DNA of 64,000 nucleotides from Candidatus Marimicrobium litorale. Its GTDB lineage: Bacteria > Pseudomonadota > Gammaproteobacteria > Pseudomonadales > Halieaceae. The stretch spans positions 62,001 to 126,000 of the forward strand of contig NZ_SHNO01000001.1 of NCBI RefSeq assembly GCF_026262645.1, written 5' to 3'. Shown piece after piece: positions 1-9,114 of the stretch (positions within the stretch are counted from its first letter, which is position 1; every line of letters begins with the position of its first letter). The notes below the pieces were generated by a model. It saw nothing but the letters and a program-made list of their open reading frames with translations, did no database searches and had not been told where the DNA came from. The position numbers and the translations under genes are program-made.

Positions 1-245
1 AACCTGTTATTCAGCCAACCGGCGATAGCGCTGCGTAGTTCCGGCATCCCTGCGGTGGTGGGATACTTGGCCATGCGCGACAGATTATCTTCGATAACCT
101 GCAGAACGAATGCTGGCGACTCGTGTTGCGGTTCGCCTATCGACAGCGCTATCGGCGTCTTGTCAGGCGCCGGGGTCACATCGTCGAATAAGTCTTTCAG
201 CTTGGCGAAAGGGTAGGGCTCGAGTTTTTGTAGATCAGGCTTCAT
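1..245 (-). CDS. dapC: Succinyldiaminopimelate transaminase, N-terminal part (cut by window edge)
   Basis: Only the first 81 codons are present; the gene runs off the left edge. The product would be the PLP-dependent aminotransferase of the succinylase branch of lysine/diaminopimelate synthesis, acting in the cytoplasm. The N-terminus has the pattern of gammaproteobacterial DapC: LxPYPFxKL near residues 8-16, then IALSIGEP near 39-46 and the YPTTAGxPELR segment that begins the substrate-binding region. It starts 4 bases after the glnD stop, so it is probably co-transcribed with map and glnD, as in Pseudomonas. The PLP lysine lies outside the window. Confidence 0.85.
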   Translation of the reverse strand, partial: MKPDLQKLEPYPFAKLKDLFDDVTPAPDKTPIALSIGEPQHESPAFVLQVIEDNLSRMAKYPTTAGMPELRSAIAGWLNNR

Positions 246-249
246 GGGG

Positions 250-2928
250 TCAGGCTGCGGCCAGTTCGTCAAGTTCTTCGCGAATTTTGCTTTGCAGGCT
301 GTCGCAGACGGCCGGGTCGGTAATAGCCTGCTGATTCGTGTCGGTAATAAAAAATACGTCCTCGACACGCTCACCGAGGGTCTGGATCTTGGCTGCCTGA
401 ACCTCGATATTGAGTGAGACGAATATCTTCCCGAGCCTGGCAAGTAGCCCGGGTCGGTCTGGCGTCAACACTTCCAGCACAGACTGGTTCTTAATCTTGT
501 CGATGCTCATGCGAGTTTCGGTTGGCACGGAAAACGACTTCATCTTCCGTGGGGTCAGCCGGGTGGATGTGGCTGGATGCTCGGTCTTGTTTCCCAGTTC
601 GTCGCTCAGGTATTGCTTGATATGCGCCAGTCTCGCCCCGTCTTCCGAAATAGGTTGCCCCGCGGAATCGAGAATAAAAAACGTGTCAAGGCACATGCCG
701 TCGCTGGAGCTGTAAATGCGCGCATCGTAGATGCTCAGGTCCAATTGTTCGAGTGCGGCACAAATTTTTGAAAAAAGTTGGGGATGACTGCGCGCATGGA
801 TAAAAATTTGAGTGGTGTTGGCAATGCTTGATTCAGCCAGGTTACGTATGAGAACCAGCGGTACGTCGCGATGATGATGGTCTGCGATAGCCTCGCTGTG
901 CCAAGCGATATCTTCGCTTCGCTCACGCAGGAAGTATTCTTCAGTGCGCTCGCTCCACATGTCATCCAGTTCGTCAGGGGTGAAGCCCCGCCCGTCCAGA
1001 ATCTCTGCGGCTGCGCTGCGCGCCTGCGTTATGATGGCCTGCTTGTCCACCGGATTATCCAGCCCTCGCCGCAATGCTCTGCGCGTTTCTGTGTAAAGCT
1101 GCCGCAGCAGGCTTCCGCGCCACGCGTTCCAGAGTGTGGGGTTGGTGCCATTGATGTCAGCGACTGTCAGGGTATAAAGATAATCAAGGTGTTCTTCATC
1201 GCCGACATGTTGCGCAAATTGCTGGATGACTTCTGGGTCGGAGATGTCCTTGCGCTGAGAGACGGCCGACATCAGAAGATGGTTTTTGACCAGCCAGACC
1301 ACCAGCTCGGTATCTCGGGCGTCAAGGCCGTGCTCGTCGCAGAATGTCGCTGCATCGACTGCGCCGAGCTCCGAGTGGTCTCCACCTCTGCCTTTGCCGA
1401 TATCGTGATAAAGACCGGCAATGTAGAGTAACTCAACCTTGCGCAAGCGACGCGCGACACGGCTCGATACCGGGAATTTATCTTCCAGGTCCGGGAACTG
1501 AAAACGGCGGCTGTTTTTTATCACCTCCAGCGTGTGCGCGTCTACCGTGTAAGTGTGAAAAAGGTCGTGCTGCATCTGGCCCGTAATCCGGCCAAACTCC
1601 GGCAAGTAATCGCCAAGGATGCCGTAGCGATTCATGCGTCTCAGCTGGCGGGTCATCTTGTGTGGTGCGGCCAGTATGTTCAGAAAGGTCTTCTTGTTGC
1701 GCGGGTCTGCCCTGAAAGCATCATCTATCAGGTGCCGGCTATCCCTGATCATGCGAATGGTCGGGGCAGAGATGCCGATGATATTTTCGTGGGTGGCGCA
1801 CTCTAGAAAGACGGTCAGCAGCGCATTGGGACACTGGTTGAATAGGTTTTCATGGCGAGCCTCAATGTAGCCATTGCGTATCTGAAAGTATTCGTCCAGT
1901 GCAGTGATGTCGTCAGCCTGATGCTCACGCAATATAGCCTGGTCAAAATTGAGGATTAGAACTTCATTTAGCTGTCCAAGCGCCAGTGCCCAGCGGTAAT
2001 AAATTTGCATGAACTGCTCTACAGCGAGCTTTTTTTCGTCCTTGAATCCCCACAGATCGGCCAGCTCCCGCTGGTATTCAAACAACAGTCGATCCTCAGC
2101 GCGCCCGGTTATCATGTGCAATGCGTAGCGCACCTGCCACATAAAATTTCGTCCGGTTATCAGAATCGTCATTTCGTCGGTGCTGACAAATTCCTCGGCG
2201 CTGATGTCTTCGATCGCTGTGACGCCAAAGTGGCGCTCCGCAATCCATCCAATTATTTGTAGATCGCGCAAACCGCCCGGAGAGCCTTTAACATTGGGCT
2301 CGAGGTTATACTCAGTATCGGCGAACTTATTGTGGCGTGCTCTTTGCTCTTCCAGTTTTGCCTTGAAGAAATCGCTGCTGGGCCAGATCTTGTCCGGTCT
2401 TGTCAGTTCTCGAACACGCTCCATCAGAGCGGCATCGCCGCTAATAACCCGTGCTTCCATTAGGTTGGTCAGAATTGTGATGTCTTCTGCTGCCCGCTTT
2501 GCACATTCTGAGACATCCCTTACGCTATGCCCGATATCCAGGCCGATGTCCCACAGCAATGTGAGGAAGCTGGAGAGTTCCTCGTTGCTGTTGTTATCGC
2601 CATCTCCCACCAGAAACAGTAAATCCACATCCGAGTGAGGGTGCAGTTCGCCGCGGCCGTAGCCCCCGACTGCTACCATCGCCAGTTGTGAACTGCCCCA
2701 GCTCTGACGATCCCAGAGGGTGCCAAGCAGGACGTCGATAAAAGATGCACGCAGACGGATAAGGTCGTGAGCTTGCGCACCAGCGCGGAACTGTCCATGC
2801 ATGTAGTCGGTTGCGGTAGAAATGGCCTGCTTGCAGCAGTGGATGGTGTCTCCGCTGACTAGTTGAGCGTTTAGCTGCGCAGGGTCAAACAAGTCCTGTG
2901 GTAGTTCTCCGGGTTGCCCGGCGGTCAT
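250..2928 (-). CDS. glnD: Bifunctional [protein-PII] uridylyltransferase / uridylyl-removing enzyme
   Basis: An 892-residue sensor of glutamine status that uridylylates and deuridylylates PII proteins. The expected four-domain layout is visible. The nucleotidyltransferase core has GGYGRGEL followed by HSDVD, with the paired aspartates at about 100 and 102. The metal-dependent HD hydrolase has YHDIGKG around 507-513. Two ACT domains near 700-760 and 810-880 would bind glutamine. The length matches the family (about 890). The start codon overlaps the stop of the upstream map gene in an ATGA arrangement, which supports both this start and translational coupling in a map-glnD-dapC operon. Confidence 0.97.
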   Translation of the reverse strand: MTAGQPGELPQDLFDPAQLNAQLVSGDTIHCCKQAISTATDYMHGQFRAGAQAHDLIRLRASFIDVLLGTLWDRQSWGSSQLAMVAVGGYGRGELHPHSDVDLLFLVGDGDNNSNEELSSFLTLLWDIGLDIGHSVRDVSECAKRAAEDITILTNLMEARVISGDAALMERVRELTRPDKIWPSSDFFKAKLEEQRARHNKFADTEYNLEPNVKGSPGGLRDLQIIGWIAERHFGVTAIEDISAEEFVSTDEMTILITGRNFMWQVRYALHMITGRAEDRLLFEYQRELADLWGFKDEKKLAVEQFMQIYYRWALALGQLNEVLILNFDQAILREHQADDITALDEYFQIRNGYIEARHENLFNQCPNALLTVFLECATHENIIGISAPTIRMIRDSRHLIDDAFRADPRNKKTFLNILAAPHKMTRQLRRMNRYGILGDYLPEFGRITGQMQHDLFHTYTVDAHTLEVIKNSRRFQFPDLEDKFPVSSRVARRLRKVELLYIAGLYHDIGKGRGGDHSELGAVDAATFCDEHGLDARDTELVVWLVKNHLLMSAVSQRKDISDPEVIQQFAQHVGDEEHLDYLYTLTVADINGTNPTLWNAWRGSLLRQLYTETRRALRRGLDNPVDKQAIITQARSAAAEILDGRGFTPDELDDMWSERTEEYFLRERSEDIAWHSEAIADHHHRDVPLVLIRNLAESSIANTTQIFIHARSHPQLFSKICAALEQLDLSIYDARIYSSSDGMCLDTFFILDSAGQPISEDGARLAHIKQYLSDELGNKTEHPATSTRLTPRKMKSFSVPTETRMSIDKIKNQSVLEVLTPDRPGLLARLGKIFVSLNIEVQAAKIQTLGERVEDVFFITDTNQQAITDPAVCDSLQSKIREELDELAAA

Positions 2929-3707
2929 ACGTCCAGTCCGGATTCGTCAGAGCGGAGCGTCAAAATTTCGCAGCCATCTTGCGTCACTGCCAGGGTGTGC
3001 TCCCACTGGGCGGAAAGCCGTCCGTCTCTGGTGGTGACAGTCCAGCCATCCGATTTGTTCAGCCGCGTTTGTCGCCTGCCGGCATTGATCATAGGTTCAA
3101 TGGTAAAGGTCATGCCGGGCTCGAGCACCATGCCGCTGTCTCGTTGGCCATAGTGCAATACCTGAGGTTCTTCATGAAATACTTTACCAATACCGTGGCC
3201 ACAGTATTCCCGGACAACGGAGTAATAGTTTTTCTCGGCGTGTTTTTGGATTACATAACCGATGTCGCCTAGCGTTGCGCCCGGTTTGACCTCGTTGATG
3301 CCTTTGTAAAGACACTCCTGGGTCACTTCGATCAGGCGGGTCGCGTGGGGCGGCACATCGCCTACCTGCACCATAATGCTGGAGTCCCCGTGGAACCCAT
3401 CCTTGATAACGGTGACGTCGATATTGACGATGTCGCCATTTTTGAGTTTTTTGGCGTCTGAGGGAATGCCGTGACAAACTACATCGTTAATAGAGGTGCA
3501 GATCGAGCGAGGGAAACCGTGATAGTTCAGCGGAGCGGGAATCGCATGCTGGGTGGCTGTGATGTAGTCATGACAGATTTTGTCCAGCTCACCAGTGGTT
3601 ATCCCCACCTCTACGCGGGGAGCGATCATTTCCAGCACCTCGGCCGTCAGGCGGCCCACAATGCGCATTTTTTCGAGTTCTTCCGCGGTTTTGATCGAGG
3701 CGGGCAT
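2925..3707 (-). CDS. map: Methionine aminopeptidase, type I
   Basis: A 260-residue cytoplasmic metallo-aminopeptidase that removes initiator methionine from nascent proteins. The metal ligands of the family are visible: Asp in NIDVTV, Asp in HGDSS, His in GHGIGK, Glu in IEPM and Glu in WEHT. The frame stays open 99 bases further upstream, but that extension reads as unrelated basic sequence. The ATG at 3707 gives the usual MPxSIKTxEE start with AGGTT just upstream, so I prefer it. It is the first gene of the map-glnD-dapC operon, diverging from rpsB across a 336-base spacer. Confidence 0.96.
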   Translation of the reverse strand: MPASIKTAEELEKMRIVGRLTAEVLEMIAPRVEVGITTGELDKICHDYITATQHAIPAPLNYHGFPRSICTSINDVVCHGIPSDAKKLKNGDIVNIDVTVIKDGFHGDSSIMVQVGDVPPHATRLIEVTQECLYKGINEVKPGATLGDIGYVIQKHAEKNYYSVVREYCGHGIGKVFHEEPQVLHYGQRDSGMVLEPGMTFTIEPMINAGRRQTRLNKSDGWTVTTRDGRLSAQWEHTLAVTQDGCEILTLRSDESGLDV

Positions 3708-3835
3708 GTTTAACCTGTTGATATATATCAATAAATAGTTTTTTTGGCGACGCTTGAGACCCAAGCGGCGAACGTATTCTAACCCATTCTTCGCGTAATT
3801 GTGCATCCGGCACGGGTTGCGGGGCCGTGAAATCC

Positions 3836-3864
3836 TTTAATCCGGGCGGGGCTTATGGTATAAA
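3836..3864 (+). promoter_or_regulatory. Candidate sigma-70 promoter for rpsB-tsf
   Basis: TATAAA at 3859-3864 is preceded, at 17 bases, by a weak -35 match TTTAAT at 3836-3841. The bases after the -10 are GCGCGCC, a GC-rich discriminator of the kind found at stringently controlled ribosomal promoters. The hexamers were read by eye and the -35 is poor, so the position is tentative. Confidence 0.4.
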
Positions 3865-3870
3865 GCGCGC

Positions 3871-4043
3871 CACTTTCAGGGGATATGCCTAGATTCTCGC
3901 GAATGGGCGACGTCTCAATGAAAGTGACCAAAACGACACACACATATCTCAACCCGCACCAGGGTGCCTGCAGGCAGTAAAACAGCCAAAGGGTTTGGTC
4001 GCGGGGATATGTGGAGGATTAACCCGTATACAGGTAACTAACA
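3871..4043 (+). promoter_or_regulatory. rpsB mRNA leader, probable S2 autoregulatory region
   Basis: About 170 bases between the candidate promoter and the rpsB start hold no gene. They include a perfect 12-base palindrome at 3965-3976 (TGCCTGCAGGCA) and a purine-rich GGATATGTGGAGGATT stretch shortly before the start codon. In E. coli and other gammaproteobacteria, ribosomal protein S2 represses rpsB-tsf by binding a structured leader at this place. The role here is inferred from position and length; I did not fold the RNA. Confidence 0.45.
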
Positions 4044-4949
4044 ATGTCTCAAACGCAAGTGAGTATGCGTGATCTGCTTCAAGCCGGTGCGCACTTCGGT
4101 CACCAGACCCGTTACTGGAATCCTAAAATGGACCAGTACATTTTTGGAGCCCGCAATAAAATCCATATCATTAATCTCGAACATACTGTCCCTGCGTTCA
4201 ACAGCGCACTCGAGCTGGTCAAGCAACTGGCCTCCAACAAAAACAAAATCTTGTTTGTTGGAACCAAACGCGCTGCCGGGAAAGTGATCAAGGAGCAGGC
4301 CGAGCGAGCCAGCATGCCCTTCGTAAATCACCGCTGGCTCGGCGGCATGCTGACCAACTACAAGACTATCAGAGCCTCGATCAAGAGGCTGCGTGAGTTG
4401 GAAGGGCAGCAAGCCGACGGTACATTTGAAAGCCTGACCAAGAAAGAAGCCCTAATGCGTACCAGAGATATGGAAAAGCTGGAGCGCAGCATTGGTGGAA
4501 TCAAGGAAATGGGCGGCTTGCCTGATGCCTTGTTTGTAGTCGATGTAGATCATGAGCGTATCGCGATCAGCGAGGCCAATAAACTGGGTATCCCTGTTAT
4601 CGGCATCGTGGATACAAACAGTAATCCCGATGGGGTTGATTACATCATCCCCGGCAATGATGACGCGATCAGAGCAATCAAACTCTATGTCACTGCCGTT
4701 GCGGATGCCTGTGTCCAGGGCCGCTTGGAAGCCGGAGATCTGGCTGCCGTGAATGACGAGTTCGTGGAGGAGGGCGCTGCAGAGGCGCCTGCTGAAGAAG
4801 CAGAGGCGCAGGCAGAGGCCGTCGCTGAGCCCACTGAAGAAGCAGCGCCAAAGGTAGAGGTTGCTGCGGAGTCCGCGCAAGAAGCCGCGTCAGAGGCAGA
4901 GGTTGCCGCAGATCCGGCTGCAGAGCAGGAAAAACCGTCTGCCGATTAA
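4044..4949 (+). CDS. rpsB: 30S ribosomal protein S2 with an acidic C-terminal tail
   Basis: Small-subunit protein S2, first gene of the rpsB-tsf pair. Residues 1-240 are a complete S2 with family blocks such as [15 protein letters not shown] near the N-terminus and [10 protein letters not shown] and GIVDTNSNP further on. The protein is 301 residues, compared with about 240 in E. coli. Residues 241-301 form an extra low-complexity tail made mostly of Ala and Glu. Such tails occur on S2 in some marine gammaproteobacteria; no function can be read from the sequence. tsf follows after 116 bases that contain an attenuator-like hairpin. Confidence 0.97.
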   Translation: MSQTQVSMRDLLQAGAHFGHQTRYWNPKMDQYIFGARNKIHIINLEHTVPAFNSALELVKQLASNKNKILFVGTKRAAGKVIKEQAERASMPFVNHRWLGGMLTNYKTIRASIKRLRELEGQQADGTFESLTKKEALMRTRDMEKLERSIGGIKEMGGLPDALFVVDVDHERIAISEANKLGIPVIGIVDTNSNPDGVDYIIPGNDDAIRAIKLYVTAVADACVQGRLEAGDLAAVNDEFVEEGAAEAPAEEAEAQAEAVAEPTEEAAPKVEVAAESAQEAASEAEVAADPAAEQEKPSAD

Positions 4950-4994
4950 GCCTTCACGTTTCCTGGCCACTGTGTGGCTGGGAAGACGTTTAAT

Positions 4995-5018
4995 CCCCGG
5001 TCTAAACGCCGGGGTTTT
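4995..5018 (+). terminator. Intergenic hairpin with short T-run (attenuator-like) between rpsB and tsf
   Basis: CCCCGG at 4995-5000 pairs with CCGGGG at 5009-5014 across an 8-base loop, followed by TTTT. The stem is short and the T-run brief, so it probably terminates only a fraction of transcripts. That would fit the known attenuation between rpsB and tsf in E. coli, which lowers EF-Ts relative to S2. Confidence 0.6.
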
Positions 5019-5065
5019 CGATTCAGGGAAGCTGTTTCCAGCCTGTTAGTAGAGGAGAGACGCGA

Positions 5066-5923
5066 ATGTCTGCAGTATTGGTAAAAGAATTGCGAGAGCG
5101 CACTGGCCTGGGTTTGCTGGAGTGTAAAAAAGCACTGGCCGCTGTGGGCGGTGATATTGAATTAGCGATCGAGGAGCTGCGCAAGTCCAGCGGCATGAAG
5201 GCGGCCAAGAAGGCGGGTCGGACCGCGGCAGATGGGGTGGTTGCCACCCGGATTGCTGACGATTGTAGCTACGGAGTGGTGGTCGAGGTCAATAGCGAGA
5301 CAGACTTCGTCGCAAGGGATGAAAACTTCCTCGGTTTCGTTGAACAAGTTGTGGACGCTGCATTTAGTCACAAGCAAACTGATATCGAGGCGCTGATGTC
5401 TGGCGATTTGGAGTCGACTCGCGAGGCACTGGTGCAGAAGATCGGTGAAAATATTGGTGTGCGCCGCATCGAACTGCTCGATGCCGAGTCTGGTGTCGTA
5501 GGGGCTTATGTCCACAGCAACAACCGGATCGCGGTGTTGACCAAGCTCAAAGGTGGCGATCAGGATCTGGCGAGGGACGTTGCTATGCATGTTGCCGCTG
5601 CCAACCCCCAGGTTGTTTCGCCCGGCGACATGCCTGAGGAGCTTGTCGCCAAAGAGAAAGAAATCTTTGTCGCTCAGGCGCAGGATTCTGGAAAGCCGCC
5701 CGAGATCGTCGAGAAGATGGTCGGCGGTCGTGTCAAAAAGTATCTGGCGGAGAACAGCTTGCTCGAACAGGCCTTCGTTAAAGAGCCTGACGTAACAGTG
5801 GGTAAGTTGGTGGCAGGGGCTGGTGCTGAAGTCGAGGCTTTTGTCCGCTTCGAAGTCGGTGAAGGTATCGAGGTCGACAAAGTAGATTTCGCCGACGAGG
5901 TCGCCGCACAGCTGAATGGTTGA
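5066..5923 (+). CDS. tsf: Translation elongation factor Ts
   Basis: A 285-residue guanine-nucleotide exchange factor for EF-Tu. The N-terminal module has the TGxGxLECKKAL pattern at about 14-25, and the core contains the conserved [11 protein letters not shown] block near residues 78-88 that contacts EF-Tu. The length is normal (283 in E. coli). The start is fixed by AGGAGAG 7 bases upstream. It is the second gene of the rpsB-tsf operon and is followed 23 bases later by a strong terminator, so pyrH is expressed separately. Confidence 0.97.
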   Translation: MSAVLVKELRERTGLGLLECKKALAAVGGDIELAIEELRKSSGMKAAKKAGRTAADGVVATRIADDCSYGVVVEVNSETDFVARDENFLGFVEQVVDAAFSHKQTDIEALMSGDLESTREALVQKIGENIGVRRIELLDAESGVVGAYVHSNNRIAVLTKLKGGDQDLARDVAMHVAAANPQVVSPGDMPEELVAKEKEIFVAQAQDSGKPPEIVEKMVGGRVKKYLAENSLLEQAFVKEPDVTVGKLVAGAGAEVEAFVRFEVGEGIEVDKVDFADEVAAQLNG

Positions 5924-5946
5924 TCGAGTAATGCGAGAACGCATTA

Positions 5947-5969
5947 ACGGGGCTTCGGCCCCGTTTTTT
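5947..5969 (+). terminator. Rho-independent terminator after tsf
   Basis: A 7-bp stem ACGGGGC/GCCCCGT closes a TTCG tetraloop and runs into six T residues. This is a textbook intrinsic terminator for the rpsB-tsf transcript. Confidence 0.92.
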
Positions 5970-6187
5970 GTGCTTTTTCGCACGGGTGGTAGCCTACTGT
6001 CTAGCCGCTCATGACGTCCTGCCCCCCGCGACCTTGTCGAGTGATACTGACGCGACTTTGACAGCGGCTGATGGCAAGGCGGCTGCAGCGTGTAAAAGAG
6101 CCTAAAGAATCCGAATTATCATCCATACCCGCTAGGGAGATGGCCTGATGTCCTGTAAGATATCGGCGAGCTTTTGGAGGGCGATGC

Positions 6188-6913
6188 ATGCCTCAATCGG
6201 CAGGTGATAAAAAATATAAGCGGATACTGTTGAAGCTAAGCGGTGAGGCCCTGACTGGCAACGAGAGGTTTGGTATTGACCCGCGTGTCCTCGACTCGAT
6301 GGCACTGGCGATTGGCCAGCTTGTGGGTATTGGCGTGCAAGTCGGGTTGGTGGTCGGCGGCGGCAACCTTTTTCGCGGAGCCGCCCTGCAGCAGGCGGGA
6401 CTCGACAGGGTGACTGGCGACCATATGGGTATGTTGGCCACCGTGATGAATGCGCTGGCCATGCGCGATGCGCTGGAGCGCTCCAATATCGCTACCCAGG
6501 CGATGTCTGCGATCCCCATGACGGGCGTAGTCGATCACTATGACAGGCGTAAGGCAATTCGCGCCCTGAACAATGGTGACGTTGTGATTTTTTCCGCCGG
6601 CACGGGTAATCCGTTTTTCACCACAGATTCTGCTGCCAGTCTGCGTGCTATCGAAACCGGTGCGGACTTGGTGCTTAAAGCCACCAAGGTGGACGGTGTC
6701 TATTCCGCAGACCCGGTAAAGGTGCCAGATGCGATCAAATACGATCGCCTCACATACGATGAGGTACTTGAAAAGAAACTGGAGGTGATGGACCTGACGG
6801 CCATCTGTCTCTGTCGTGATCACAACATGCCGGTGCGCGTTTTTGAGATGGAAAAACCGGGAGCGCTGCTCAACATTGTCAGGGGTGGTGATGAAGGCAC
6901 CCTGATCGATTAG
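6188..6913 (+). CDS. pyrH: UMP kinase
   Basis: A 241-residue bacterial UMP kinase of the amino-acid kinase fold, making UDP for pyrimidine nucleotide synthesis. It shows the N-terminal KLSGEAL phosphate loop, the GGGNxFRG block near residues 58-65, and [12 protein letters not shown] near 140-151, all typical of PyrH. GGAGGG lies 7 bases upstream of this ATG. A second ATG four bases earlier is out of frame. The 264-base spacer before it should hold its promoter. A TTGACA is present at 6058 but I see no matching -10. frr follows in the usual order after 20 bases. Confidence 0.97.
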   Translation: MPQSAGDKKYKRILLKLSGEALTGNERFGIDPRVLDSMALAIGQLVGIGVQVGLVVGGGNLFRGAALQQAGLDRVTGDHMGMLATVMNALAMRDALERSNIATQAMSAIPMTGVVDHYDRRKAIRALNNGDVVIFSAGTGNPFFTTDSAASLRAIETGADLVLKATKVDGVYSADPVKVPDAIKYDRLTYDEVLEKKLEVMDLTAICLCRDHNMPVRVFEMEKPGALLNIVRGGDEGTLID

Positions 6914-6933
6914 TTGGGCGCGGGAGCAACACA

Positions 6934-7491
6934 ATGATTGAAGATGTCAAACAGGAATCGAAAGAGCGCATGGGTAAAACTCTGGAAGCGCTCGGCCACA
7001 ATTTTAACAAGATACGCACGGGGAGGGCTCACCCAAGTCTGCTTGACGGCATCAGAGTCGAGTACTACGGTGCCGATTCGCCGCTGAACCAGGTCGCCAA
7101 TGTCTCTGTCGAGGATGCGCGAACTTTGAGTCTTTCCGTCTGGGACAGAACCATGATCCCGGATGTAGAAAAAGCCATTCTTAAGTCGGATCTCGGTCTG
7201 AACCCGGTCACGGCGGGCGAGGTGATTCGTATTCCCATGCCTGCGCTCACCGAGGAAACCCGTAAGGGGTATATTCGTCAGGCTCGCAACGAGGCAGAAT
7301 CGGCCAGAGTGTCGGTGCGTAACGCACGGCGCGATGCCATGTCTATGCTCAAGGAGTTCGTCAAGGAGAAGGAGATATCTGAAGACGAGGAACGTCGTGG
7401 ACAGGATGATGTTCAGAAGCTTACAGACGATTTCATCGCCAGAGTCGAAAAACTGCTGGCGGCGAAAGAAACCGACCTCATGGAAATTTGA
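6934..7491 (+). CDS. frr: Ribosome recycling factor
   Basis: A 185-residue protein, the standard length, that splits post-termination ribosomes together with EF-G. Family features are clear: the [17 protein letters not shown] stretch near residues 29-45, SVWDR near 69-73, IPxPALTEE near 102-110, and the long helical C-terminal part. It lies between pyrH and uppS, nine bases before the uppS start, in the normal gammaproteobacterial order. Confidence 0.97.
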   Translation: MIEDVKQESKERMGKTLEALGHNFNKIRTGRAHPSLLDGIRVEYYGADSPLNQVANVSVEDARTLSLSVWDRTMIPDVEKAILKSDLGLNPVTAGEVIRIPMPALTEETRKGYIRQARNEAESARVSVRNARRDAMSMLKEFVKEKEISEDEERRGQDDVQKLTDDFIARVEKLLAAKETDLMEI

Positions 7492-7500
7492 CCGCAGCTT

Positions 7501-8283
7501 GTGAATACCGGCCTGAATGCAGACGCTATTGGCGGCAGTACTCCTGCTGCAGTGCCCCGACACATTGCCATTATCATGGATGGAAATAATCGTTGGGCGA
7601 AGCACAAAGGCGTTTCTGGTCCGGCGGGACACCGCGCCGGTGTCGAGGCGGTTAGATGTGTGCTGCGGGCGTGCCAGGATCATGGTGTGGAAGTGCTGAC
7701 ACTCTTCGCTTTCAGCAGTGAAAACTGGGGTCGACCTGTGCCGGAGGTAAGGGCTTTGCTGGCGCTGCTGTCGAGGTACCTGCGCAATGAGGTCAAGGAG
7801 TTGCACCGGGATGGTATTCGTGTCCGTTTCATCGGCCAGCGCAGTCGCTTCAGCCAACGCCAGCAAAAACTGATGCGAGAGTCAGAAAGCTTGACCAGGA
7901 ATAACACCAAGGCAACACTCGTGATTGCGGTCGACTATGGTGGTCAGTGGGATATCGCCCGGGCTGCACAGACGCTGGCTCTGCAGGTCAAGGAAGGGCG
8001 TTTGCGTCCAGAGGATATATCGCCGGATTTGATCGACTCCAATATATCGCTCAGTGATTTACCGCGCCCCGATCTTTGTATTCGTACCGGGGGCGATGCG
8101 CGTGTCAGTAATTTTATGCTGTGGCAGTTTGCCTACACGGAGCTGTATTTTACAGATACCCTATGGCCCGACTTTTCCGAATCAGAGTTTGGGCTCGCAC
8201 TCATGGAATTCGGTCGCCGTGAGCGACGTTTCGGCCTCAGGGAGCTTGGTGGGCCGGCGGCGGGTGAGGAGTCAAGTGCTTAA
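7501..8283 (+). CDS. uppS: Undecaprenyl diphosphate synthase (cis-prenyltransferase)
   Basis: A 260-residue enzyme that adds isopentenyl units to farnesyl diphosphate to make the C55 lipid carrier for cell-wall synthesis. The IMDGNNRWA block at about 25-33 contains the magnesium-binding Asp27, and RTGGDARVSNFMLWQ near 197-211 matches family block V (usually GExRxSNF; here Asp replaces the Glu). The start is GTG; no ATG occurs before the catalytic block. The 3' end overlaps the cdsA start by 8 bases. It shares the isoprenoid theme with dxr, ispD and ispF in this window. Confidence 0.95.
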   Translation: MNTGLNADAIGGSTPAAVPRHIAIIMDGNNRWAKHKGVSGPAGHRAGVEAVRCVLRACQDHGVEVLTLFAFSSENWGRPVPEVRALLALLSRYLRNEVKELHRDGIRVRFIGQRSRFSQRQQKLMRESESLTRNNTKATLVIAVDYGGQWDIARAAQTLALQVKEGRLRPEDISPDLIDSNISLSDLPRPDLCIRTGGDARVSNFMLWQFAYTELYFTDTLWPDFSESEFGLALMEFGRRERRFGLRELGGPAAGEESSA

Positions 8284-9112
8284 GCAGCGAGTGATTACCG
8301 CCGTGATCATGGCGGCCATCTTTCTGGCGGCTATTGCGTGGTTGCCTCTGGCGGGACTGGCCCTGTTGTTTGGATTGTTGGTGGCAATGGGCGCCTGGGA
8401 ATGGTCCAGCCTGGCAGGCCTGAACAACCCGGCAATACGTTTTGCCTACGTATTGCTGATTTGCTTGCTCATGGGTGGCGCATACGCACATTACCAGATT
8501 GGGGGAGAGTCACGACCAGAGCCGTTGCAATCATTATTTGGATTGGCCTGTCTTTGGTGGTCCGTCGCGCTGTTATGGGTCAAGGGTTACCCCGGCAGCG
8601 CCTTGTTCTGGCGATCCGTGCCCATGCGCATGGTACTGGGCGTTTTGCTGCTGGTGCCCGCGTGGTTGGCGTCTGTTTATTTGCTCAGTTTTCCCCGTGG
8701 TGGTTTGCTCATGATTGTTCTGGTTATGGTGGTCGCTGCGGCTGATATCGGCGCCTACTTCGCGGGCCGTCATTTTGGCAGGCACAAGCTGGCGGAACAC
8801 GTCAGTCCGAAGAAGACCTGGGAGGGATTCTGGGGCGGTGTGGCCGCCTGCGCTATACTGGCAGCCGTGCTCTGGACCCTTATGCCCGGTCGGGCCGATC
8901 ATATCGGGCTGGGTGCGGTGCTCTCGATTATTGTCATATCCGGGCTGGCCTCAGTCGTCGGTGATTTAACCGTGAGTATGGTTAAACGCGAGAGCGGGGT
9001 GAAAGATACCGGTAGTCTGCTGCCGGGTCACGGTGGCGTACTGGATCGGCTGGACAGCCTGAGTGCGGCTGCCCCGGTATTTGCCTTGGGCCTGTTGCTG
9101 GTGGGATGGTAG
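8276..9112 (+). CDS. cdsA: Phosphatidate cytidylyltransferase
   Basis: A 278-residue polytopic inner-membrane enzyme that makes CDP-diacylglycerol, the precursor of all phospholipids. The C-terminal signature is intact: [11 protein letters not shown], then [14 protein letters not shown] near residues 248-261. Several hydrophobic helices precede it. I chose the GTG at 8276, inside the end of uppS, because GAGGAG lies 5 bases upstream and the protein then begins with a short basic segment before the first helix. The longer open frame upstream is antisense-like sequence inside uppS. Confidence 0.95.
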   Translation: MLKQRVITAVIMAAIFLAAIAWLPLAGLALLFGLLVAMGAWEWSSLAGLNNPAIRFAYVLLICLLMGGAYAHYQIGGESRPEPLQSLFGLACLWWSVALLWVKGYPGSALFWRSVPMRMVLGVLLLVPAWLASVYLLSFPRGGLLMIVLVMVVAAADIGAYFAGRHFGRHKLAEHVSPKKTWEGFWGGVAACAILAAVLWTLMPGRADHIGLGAVLSIIVISGLASVVGDLTVSMVKRESGVKDTGSLLPGHGGVLDRLDSLSAAAPVFALGLLLVGW

Positions 9113-9114
9113 CT

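Noticed and set aside
6058-6063. TTGACA upstream of pyrH as a -35 element
   Set aside because: A perfect -35, but no acceptable -10 at 16-18 bases; TGTAAA lies 27 bases away.
6910-7866. 318-codon minus-strand frame opposite frr and uppS
   Set aside because: Antisense to two well-identified genes, with cysteine/histidine/arginine-rich sequence typical of shadow frames.
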